From the NCBI GenBank assembly GCA_029258815.1, contig JAPDJZ010000104.1, positions 1-9,915 of the forward strand: a stretch of 9,915 nucleotides of DNA, written 5' to 3'. Positions 5,918-9,915 of this stretch are shown here, one piece after another (the first letter of the stretch is position 1; each line of letters begins with the position of its first letter). The DNA is from an archaeon (lineage in GTDB: Archaea > Thermoproteota > Nitrososphaeria_A > Caldarchaeales > Wolframiiraptoraceae). The position numbers and the translations under genes were made by a program. A model generated the notes under the pieces. It did no database searches, was not told where the DNA came from, and worked only from the letters and a program-made list of their open reading frames with translations.

Positions 5918-6247
5918 CTAAGCCTGTTTTAATTGCTCTTCTATAAAACTAAGAATGCTGTCATAGTTCTGATAAAGCATGCGATCAAATTGTGCACCGC
6001 TAAGACCTAGGGGTTCGCATATTTTGGAAATAAGCTCTTTTTCCACTTCGCAGTAAAGATCGTCTTTCCGTACGAACTTCTTATCAAAATTTATATCAAG
6101 CTTTTCAAGAATGTTGATAATCCGCTGATCTAGCGCGATAACGCTTTGCGCAAGGCCAAGTTCTATGAGGTCCTCTGGGGACGAAAAGAAGATAATCATC
6201 CACTTTATAGGCCGCAGGAAGGCGGCATACCGAAAGAGGTAAACCAA
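5918..6247 (-). pseudogene. HhH-GPD-type DNA glycosylase-like C-terminal fragment
   Basis: The frame gives up to 109 residues from a TTG at 6247, but only the part from about residue 23 (SSPEDLIELGLAQSVIALDQ) looks conserved in style. The 'GLAxxVIALDxRIxxIL' stretch resembles the end of the helix-hairpin-helix and the following catalytic-Asp region of HhH-GPD base-excision glycosylases. The segment KICEPLGLSGAQFDRMLYQN resembles their last helices. The hairpin itself (a 'GxGxKTA' motif) is not visible, and the first 22 residues read like junk, so the gene is probably missing its 5' half. The Asp in ALDQR may be the catalytic one. The family call is by remembered pattern and remains tentative; an uncharacterised archaeal protein is the alternative. 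Confidence 0.4.
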
Positions 6248-6278
6248 TCCGGAGTAAGGAGGTTCATTTGCTTAAATG

Positions 6279-6288
6279 CTTATAAAAT
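6279..6288 (+). promoter_or_regulatory. TATA box upstream of the HerA remnant
   Basis: CTTATAAAAT lies 24-33 bp before the ATG at 6312, so a transcript starting there would be leaderless. Because the genes downstream look truncated, this promoter may be fortuitous or may have been captured after the deletion. Confidence 0.45.
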
Positions 6289-6311
6289 AACAACTGGTAA
6301 TCTCTTTGTAG

Positions 6312-6452
6312 ATGAGCGAGATCTATAAGGAGCTGGTCGAGAAACTAATTCCCGAAGAAGAGCCCGAACCCGACGAACGGAAGGCAATAGATGAGGATGA
6401 TGAACTCGTGAGCGAAGAAGAATTATTTCAGGCTTTAAAGAATATCAGGTGA
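6312..6452 (+). pseudogene. 46-residue acidic ORF, probably the middle piece of a split HerA-type ATPase
   Basis: The ORF reads MSEIYKELVEKLIPEEEPEP, then a very acidic stretch ending SEEELFQALKNIR. It looks like the linker between the ATP-binding and C-terminal parts of archaeal HerA/DUF87 ATPases. The next ORF resumes with 'IPSQAIIRRLDR', which is what would be expected to follow. Its TGA (6450-6452) overlaps the GTG of that next ORF (GTGA), so a single-base indel, or translational coupling, explains the break. A TAG immediately upstream of the ATG closes the frame. An independent small acidic protein, for example an antitoxin, is the alternative. Confidence 0.45.
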
Positions 6453-7048
6453 TCCCATCGCAGGCAATTATCCGTCGGCTTGATAGGATGGAGCAAACGA
6501 GGCTGTTCACGGATAATCCTCAAGAAGCTACAGAGTTTGAAAAGGAGTTCGAAAAGATTAGAAGCGGAGGAGCTTTAGTGATTAACTTGAAGCTCAAAAG
6601 TAAGGACACGATCGAATTAGTCGTTCAAACTGTTTTGTCAAAGTCACAGGAGATACTTGAGAAAGGGGGAAGCCCCGTCTTCATTTTCGCTGAGGAAGCT
6701 CACTTTTATCTGAGGGAGACGAATTGGGCGGACGCTGTAACAAGGATGCGGCATTTAGGAACATATCAGATATACATGACAAATACGCCAACCGAAATAC
6801 GCGAACTAGTAATACGGCAGGCAGATAACCTGTTCCTCTTCCATCTAACGGAGGAAAGCGATCTGACACACGTATCTCCGGCAGCAAAAATAGACCCTGA
6901 AACAATCATCCAAGTCGCAAAGGCGCTGCCAAGCAGACGATGCCTAGCAGTGGGGGAAGTAACAAATCACTACCCGTTCATAGTAGATGTTACCTCACTT
7001 GACGTCAAGGTGGCGGGAGCCACTAGAAAATATTTTGAAGTACCATAA
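6449..7048 (+). pseudogene. HerA/DUF87-family ATPase, C-terminal half (Walker A missing)
   Basis: A 199-residue frame from GTG matches the C-terminal half of the HerA-like hexameric DNA-translocating ATPases. It has Walker B at about residues 77-85 (VFIFAEEAH), a sensor-like MTNTP (110-114), an arginine-finger-like segment IRQADNLFLF (122-131), and a C-terminal block containing SPAAKIDPETI and LPSRRCLAVGE. Full-length relatives are about 450-600 residues and carry the P-loop (GxxGxGKT) in the N-terminal half. That half is absent here and upstream DNA encodes unrelated fragments. The protein cannot bind ATP as expected, so it is almost certainly a remnant. HerA proteins often work with a nuclease (NurA or other), but no intact partner is next to it. 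Confidence 0.8.
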
Positions 7049-7101
7049 GAATAAGGATGCGTCTCATATAATTTCTAAAAACTACTACCTCCACCGCCAT
7101 C

Positions 7102-7242
7102 TTATTCTCTTTGTAATCTCTTGACCTTCGAAATGAATATAGGCGTTACCCTATCTAGTCCTTTTCGTGCTTTCTTACTCCACATTGATAATGATTCACT
7201 TTTCAACTCCCTGGCTAAAATGGTAAAGTGTATCTGTTTCAA
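7102..7242 (-). CDS. Possible short basic protein or gene fragment
   Basis: A TTG-started frame encodes 46 residues, strongly basic (about a quarter Lys/Arg): ARELKSESLSMWSKKARKGL, then DRVTPIFISKVKRLQRE. No ribosome site or promoter is evident, although an internal ATG lies at MWSKKARK. It does not match a family I recognise and may be the tail of a lost gene. It is the only protein-like content between the HerA remnant and the DUF5615 gene. Confidence 0.2.
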   Translation of the reverse strand: MKQIHFTILARELKSESLSMWSKKARKGLDRVTPIFISKVKRLQRE

Positions 7243-7293
7243 AAATTTTATTTCATCTTAGAAAATAAATTGATTTCGATATTCTTGATGAAG

Positions 7294-7638
7294 CTATTCT
7301 AACTTTCTGATCCTTACTTTGTCTTCTGTCAATATGATTAAGCCTTTCTCCGCCATTATTTTATCCAACCATTTGTCAACTATTTCGATAATCCTTTCTG
7401 GCAATAAAATCTTCGGTCTTACTATGATGGTTGTAGCCTTTGGATATTTGGAGAAGAGAAAACTGAAGTCAAGATCCAAGGTGATTATCTTGTAATCATT
7501 CGAAATAGCATACTCTATTATCTCTTCATCACCTCTCCCTTTCAAACTTACTTCGAAAGTTTTCACACATTCTATGTTCCTATCCATTAAGAAGGTTTTG
7601 AGGGAATATGGAACGTTATCATCTAGAAGAAATTTCAT
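7294..7638 (-). CDS. DUF5615 PIN-like toxin
   Basis: A 114-residue member of the DUF5615 family (PIN-like, formerly Mut7-C-like). The hallmark acids are visible: Asp6/Asp7 (FLLDDNVP), Asp37/Glu38 (GRGDEEI) and Asp55/Asp57 (ITLDLDFSF). Length and domain extent are normal, ending in the helix-rich tail EIVDKWLDK. It begins inside the DUF433 gene (20-nt overlap), the standard layout of DUF433/DUF5615 modules, in which DUF433 is the putative antitoxin and DUF5615 the putative ribonuclease toxin. Activity on RNA is inferred from the family's PIN-like fold, not shown here. A C-terminal fragment of a second copy lies at 3897-3998. Confidence 0.85.
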   Translation of the reverse strand: MKFLLDDNVPYSLKTFLMDRNIECVKTFEVSLKGRGDEEIIEYAISNDYKIITLDLDFSFLFSKYPKATTIIVRPKILLPERIIEIVDKWLDKIMAEKGLIILTEDKVRIRKLE

Positions 7639-7852
7639 AATAAGTTTCCCTCTTTAGCAGAGAGGCGGCATACCTTAAAGCCGCCTTAACATCCTCTTCA
7701 CTCAATTCAGGATACTCCTTCAAAATGTCCTTTATGCTCAATCCATTAGCAACCATTTCGACTATAAGGTAAACTGGAATTCTTGTTCCCTTTATTACGG
7801 GCTTCCCTCCCAAAATTTTTCCGTCAATGACTATCCTTTCTTCTTCAACCAT
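7619..7852 (-). CDS. DUF433 antitoxin
   Basis: A 77-residue DUF433 protein with the family's core: IVIDGKILGGKPVIKGTRIP at about residues 7-26, then the helical part GLSIKDILKEYPELSEEDVK and AALRYAASLL. DUF433 proteins carry a winged or homeodomain-like helix-turn-helix and are the partner antitoxins of DUF5615/VapC-like toxins. The ATG at 7852 has a TATA box about 26 bp upstream and no ribosome site, so it is probably read from a leaderless transcript. The toxin gene overlaps its 3' end by 20 nt, ensuring coupled translation. Confidence 0.88.
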   Translation of the reverse strand: MVEEERIVIDGKILGGKPVIKGTRIPVYLIVEMVANGLSIKDILKEYPELSEEDVKAALRYAASLLKRETYYEISSR

Positions 7853-7871
7853 CTTTAAATTATAAGCTTCC

Positions 7872-7885
7872 CTTAATATTTATTT
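7872..7885 (-). promoter_or_regulatory. TATA box of the DUF433/DUF5615 operon
   Basis: AAATAAATATTAAG on the minus strand is centred about 26 bp upstream of the ATG at 7852, implying a leaderless mRNA. An additional TATAA close to the ATG is too near to act as the TATA box. Confidence 0.5.
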
Positions 7886-7948
7886 GTTTAATGATAATTA
7901 TGAGGCATTCAAGAAGCGCCTTAATGAAGGAAGATGAGGTTCAGAGAT

Positions 7949-8344
7949 CTAAATGAAGTCTGATGGCTCTTTTCTCTGGATATCTGTTTTGTCGAAATGC
8001 TTATCGTAGCTTACTATCGCTTTCACGCCCAATTTCTTTGCGACGTAATACTGGAGGCTGTCGTCGAAATCTAATTTCAATTTTTTCATCAACATTGATG
8101 CGGCAATTTCGTCATCCATGCTCGTCTCGTATATGTCTAATCCTATGGAGTTCCGAAGGTTCCTTAGGAATATTAGAATTAGCTCCGAGTCATTGAGTAT
8201 TGCCTCTATCGCGTGAATGCTAAATTTCGTGGCCACGGCCTCCAGCTCGCCCCCCGAAACCATTTCTAGGAACTTCTGACATTCGTCGGCCTTTTCCTGT
8301 CCAAGTAATAGTTCGAGGAAGATATTCGTATCAATTAAGAGCAT
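7949..8344 (-). CDS. vapC: VapC-type PIN-domain toxin (pair 2)
   Basis: A 131-residue PIN toxin starting at the ATG at 8344, 2 nt after the vapB2 stop and preceded by a GGTGGA ribosome site inside vapB2. The upstream in-frame ATG at 8365 would add seven residues not seen in such proteins. The catalytic set is complete: Asp5 (LLIDTNIF), Glu21 (ADECQKF), Asp94/Asp95 (LDFDDSLQYY) and Asp114 (IVSYDKHFD). VapC toxins cleave specific RNAs (tRNA or rRNA loops in studied cases); the target here is unknown. The fold, spacing and C-terminus (EPSDF versus EPSQL) show it is a paralogue of the toxin at 4837-5307. It is intact and probably functional. Confidence 0.92.
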   Translation of the reverse strand: MLLIDTNIFLELLLGQEKADECQKFLEMVSGGELEAVATKFSIHAIEAILNDSELILIFLRNLRNSIGLDIYETSMDDEIAASMLMKKLKLDFDDSLQYYVAKKLGVKAIVSYDKHFDKTDIQRKEPSDFI

Positions 8345-8346
8345 TG

Positions 8347-8577
8347 TTAGTCCACCTTTTTCCATGCTTGATGCTGCAGCTCGACTGATGTCAGCTCTGA
8401 TTTAATCACGCCTTTCAATCTTTCCCAATCGACATCTCCCAGGGTTATAAATCGCCTTAACATGTCTTCGAGCGCAGCTTTCATTGCTCCCTTTTTGTAT
8501 CCGTAGACTTCCATGGCCTTTCTCCTGAATTTCTTGGCTAGAGCCTCTGGGACTTCCGCCTTTATTATCTCGACCAT
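8347..8577 (-). CDS. vapB: VapB-type ribbon-helix-helix antitoxin (pair 2)
   Basis: A 76-residue antitoxin. It has a strand (VEIIKAEVPEAL), helix 1 (AKKFRRKAMEVYGYKKG) and helix 2 (AMKAALEDMLRRFITL), i.e. a ribbon-helix-helix domain in the first 45 residues. A short linker follows, then the VELQHQAWK motif shared with pair 1, presumably the VapC-binding segment. It precedes vapC2 by 2 nt. The ATG at 8577 lies within one copy of an 11-bp direct repeat, and a TATA box sits about 28 bp upstream, so the mRNA is close to leaderless and likely autoregulated. Confidence 0.9.
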   Translation of the reverse strand: MVEIIKAEVPEALAKKFRRKAMEVYGYKKGAMKAALEDMLRRFITLGDVDWERLKGVIKSELTSVELQHQAWKKVD

Positions 8578-8609
8578 AAGTACGTATTCATCATAAGTAC
8601 GTTTAAACT
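8575..8609 (-). promoter_or_regulatory. vapBC2 promoter with an 11-bp direct-repeat operator candidate
   Basis: ACGTACTTATG (minus strand) occurs exactly twice, at 8592-8602 and 8575-8585, 17 bp apart start to start. The downstream copy contains the vapB2 start codon. The upstream copy touches the TATA element AGTTTAAAC (8601-8609). The GTTTAAAC core is palindromic and could also drive the coiled-coil gene in the other direction. The repeats are the natural binding site for the ribbon-helix-helix antitoxin. Confidence 0.65.
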
Positions 8610-8690
8610 TTTCTTATCCAAATCATTTCTGATAGCGTTCTGGAGCGGCTACTCCAAGGGCGTGGGGCCGGGAATGTTACGAGGGGCGAG

Positions 8691-9356
8691 GTGAAGGGGG
8701 AGGTTGAGAGCGTACTAGAGGAGAAGCTCGAAGATCTGAATGAGACGATATCACGATATCTTGAAGAATTAAAGGAGCTTAGAGGCGAGGCGGAGGAAGC
8801 GAACTTAACGGACGTCGCGGAGAGGTTGAATGAAACGATCTCCATGCTAAAGGAGCTCTCAAGCCAGATCACATCGACTAATATCAGCTTTGGGGACGTT
8901 ATGAGGGAGCTCGCCAGAGCTAAGAGGGTTATATCTCATGCTGAGAGAGTTTTGGAGGAAGTCTCAGAAGAAGAGGAGCTGAGGTCTCAGATCTATAATA
9001 GGCTGATCGAAAGGATAAATGAGGTTAGAGAAAAGCTAGAGGATCTAAGGCGAGAGCTGGAGGAGCTTGTCGGTCAAGAGGGTGCTGGGAGTATAAGCGC
9101 CGCCCTCTCGCTAATCGAAGGACTCGTGGAGGAAGCTCAGGACAGCCTTCAAAAGGGAGATCTGCGTAAGGCCATAAGGCTGCTGAACAAGGCGGAGCAG
9201 ATGATAAGATCCGTCGAGAACAAGATTGAGCGTCTAAAGAGGATGCAAGGGGGTCATCCTGCACACGGCGGGCCGGAGGCACCGTCTACTATAGGCGGCA
9301 AGAAACGGAAGAAGGAGCCTGGAGAACACGAGGAGGAAGTAGAGGAACACGATTAA
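8691..9356 (+). CDS. Coiled-coil protein with charged C-terminal tail
   Basis: A 221-residue protein from a GTG start. Residues 1-190 are almost continuous amphipathic helix rich in Glu, Leu, Lys and Arg (for example VLEEKLEDLNETISRYLEEL and ELARAKRVISHAERVLEEV), broken by a Gly/Ser hinge (GQEGAGSISAALS). A helical-hairpin motif (LVEEAQDSLQKGDLRKAIRL) follows, of the kind common in archaeal surface-associated proteins. The tail, from about residue 190, is Gly/Pro/Lys/Glu/His rich and probably disordered. No signal peptide or membrane segment is present. The frame stays open upstream to a TAA at 8604 and reads plausibly as protein (SDSVLERLLQGRGAGN), but lacks a start codon. The gene may therefore have lost its 5' end where vapBC2 was inserted. 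No function is assigned. Confidence 0.65.
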   Translation: MKGEVESVLEEKLEDLNETISRYLEELKELRGEAEEANLTDVAERLNETISMLKELSSQITSTNISFGDVMRELARAKRVISHAERVLEEVSEEEELRSQIYNRLIERINEVREKLEDLRRELEELVGQEGAGSISAALSLIEGLVEEAQDSLQKGDLRKAIRLLNKAEQMIRSVENKIERLKRMQGGHPAHGGPEAPSTIGGKKRKKEPGEHEEEVEEHD

Positions 9357-9441
9357 TCCAAGACGAGCTCGGATACACGATAATTTCTCACTTCTTCTCT
9401 TTGATGTAGGCATGAGTTTCTTACAATATGGCGCTGAAAAG

Positions 9442-9459
9442 CTCCCGCTTTAGCGGGGG
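9442..9459. mobile_element. IS200/IS605-like end hairpin (solo)
   Basis: CTCCCGC (9442-9448) and GCGGGGG (9453-9459) pair around the loop TTTA (one G-T pair), with the context AAGCTCCCGCTTTAGCGGGG and then GATGTCA. This resembles the right-end hairpin that follows tnpB in archaeal IS200/IS605-type elements, which also forms the 3' end of the TnpB guide RNA. No tnpA or tnpB coding sequence is recognised in the flanking 9357-9526, so it would be a solo end or miniature derivative. It could simply be a terminator of the coiled-coil gene. Confidence 0.4.
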
Positions 9460-9493
9460 GATGTCAATACTCAGATATGGGAAACTCTGCTAG

Positions 9494-9502
9494 TTTTTAA
9501 AG
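9494..9502 (+). promoter_or_regulatory. TATA box of the membrane-protein gene
   Basis: TTTTTAAAG is centred about 28 bp before the ATG at 9527, predicting a leaderless transcript. No ribosome site precedes the ATG. Confidence 0.5.
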
Positions 9503-9526
9503 TGAGAGTGATTTTTCAAGTTCACT

Positions 9527-9820
9527 ATGCCGAGCTCTACTAAGGTGGCGGCCGTCTCAGCTATTTTTTGGGCCTTGGTCTTGGCGATGGAGCTTGCCGG
9601 CTTAAGCCATTTCCTACCCTTCCCCCCTGTAAGCTATCCACTATATGATCCCGCCGAGATACCGGTCTACTTCCTATATTTAGCGATGGGCTTGAGGGGC
9701 GCGCTCCTATCAACCGCGATCGTAGTGCTGGGCTTATCGCCGCGTATTATGCTGACCCCGACGCCGGCCACCTTTTATTTCCTAATTGATTATAAAGGGG
9801 TTCGATCCAGAGAAGCTTAG
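9527..9820 (+). CDS. Membrane protein resembling a truncated ECF-transporter S component
   Basis: A 97-residue protein with two hydrophobic segments, about 8-30 (VAAVSAIFWALVLAMELAGL) and 45-72 (IPVYFLYLAMGLRGALLSTA). The loop VSYPLYDPAEIP between them is reminiscent of the 'xFDPxxIPxLLAxLLFG' region after the first helix of ECF S components (vitamin or metal uptake). Such proteins are usually 160-200 residues with six helices, so only the first third is present. After a third partly hydrophobic stretch (TPATFYFLIDY) the reading ends in a polar tail (KGVRSREA). Another ORF begins in a different frame before the stop. Either a deletion or frameshift truncated the gene, or this is an unrelated two-helix protein. 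The promoter is intact. Confidence 0.55.
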   Translation: MPSSTKVAAVSAIFWALVLAMELAGLSHFLPFPPVSYPLYDPAEIPVYFLYLAMGLRGALLSTAIVVLGLSPRIMLTPTPATFYFLIDYKGVRSREA

Positions 9821-9915
9821 AGAGTTTAAAGGTGGGGTGATTAGACGCGGGCCACTACTTCATCAAGCCCTAGAGGAGGTTGTAACCCTCAGGCTCAATT
9901 ACGATGAAGCTGACC
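9786..9915 (+). CDS. Start of an unidentified gene (runs off the right edge)
   Basis: This frame is open from a TAA at 9783-9785 to the window end. It reads KGFDPEKLREFKGGVIRRGP, then LLHQALEEVVTLRLNYDEAD, a soluble, helical, coding-like sequence. Possible starts are TTG 9786, which would overlap the membrane-protein ORF by 35 nt, or GTG 9837 after GGTGGG. I do not recognise the family from 43 residues. If the TTG is used, translation may be coupled to the upstream gene. Confidence 0.45.
   Translation, partial: MIIKGFDPEKLREFKGGVIRRGPLLHQALEEVVTLRLNYDEAD

Noticed and set aside
5704..5946. Plus-strand 80-codon ORF
   Set aside because: Antisense to the PIN-domain remnant, which carries the recognisable motifs.
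6211..6226. GCCGC/GCGGC hairpin
   Set aside because: A 5-bp stem inside a gene remnant; too short to claim a function.
6146..6328. Plus-strand 60-codon ORF
   Set aside because: Mostly antisense to the glycosylase-like fragment, with no recognisable motif; its end overlaps the HerA linker in another frame.
9025..9282. Minus-strand ORFs under the coiled-coil gene (8603-8872 and 9025-9282)
   Set aside because: Ser-, Pro- and Arg-rich translations are the expected antisense of Glu/Lys/Leu-rich coiled coil; no start signals.
9798..9814. tRNA T-arm-like GGGGTTCGATCC
   Set aside because: The flanking bases do not form the five-pair T stem and no anticodon or acceptor stem is found nearby.
1..9915. 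CRISPR array or long tandem repeats
   Set aside because: No regularly spaced 24-37-bp repeats were seen anywhere in the window.

Overview
The window looks like a stretch of chromosome from a thermophilic archaeon, probably in the Thermoproteota/TACK range. The grounds are archaeal TATA-type promoters about 25-30 bp upstream of start codons (often nearly leaderless), a fragment of a TATA-binding protein, a HerA-type ATPase remnant, several archaeal-type toxin-antitoxin (TA) modules, heavy AGG/AGA use for arginine, and GTG/TTG starts. No rRNA, tRNA or CRISPR array was seen, so the lineage is not fixed.

Layout, left to right. (1) 1-1843, minus strand: most of a large secreted protein (at least 614 codons) with a signal peptide and four Ig-like beta-sandwich repeats. 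It reads off the left edge and starts at TTG. (2) A divergent promoter region, then on the plus strand a PH-like small protein (2001-2495) and a 46-residue membrane/Cys-rich mini-protein (2539-2679). (3) 2650-3998: a gene graveyard holding a frameshifted nuclease-like remnant on the minus strand, a multiply stopped gene that overlaps the next one, a PD-(D/E)XK nuclease gene with an in-frame TAG, and the C-terminal scrap of a DUF5615 toxin. (4) 4124-8577: a toxin-antitoxin island. It contains a RelB-type antitoxin with a RelE toxin cut to 44 residues, a half-TBP fragment, VapBC pair 1, a PIN-domain scrap, an HhH-type DNA-glycosylase-like fragment, a HerA ATPase lacking its Walker A half and split by a frameshift, a complete DUF433/DUF5615 module, and VapBC pair 2, which is paralogous to pair 1. 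(5) 8691-9356: a long coiled-coil protein. Then come an IS200/IS605-like end hairpin, a short membrane protein resembling the first part of an ECF transporter S component, and the beginning of an unidentified gene at the right edge.

The intact modules (VapBC2, DUF433/DUF5615, probably VapBC1) each have their own promoter and sit among broken relatives. This fits a site that repeatedly acquires and degrades TA and nuclease/helicase genes. The two VapB antitoxins share a C-terminal toxin-binding-like motif (VELQHxAxK) and their VapC partners are clearly related. Each antitoxin gene has a different short repeat between its TATA box and start codon, which are good operator candidates.
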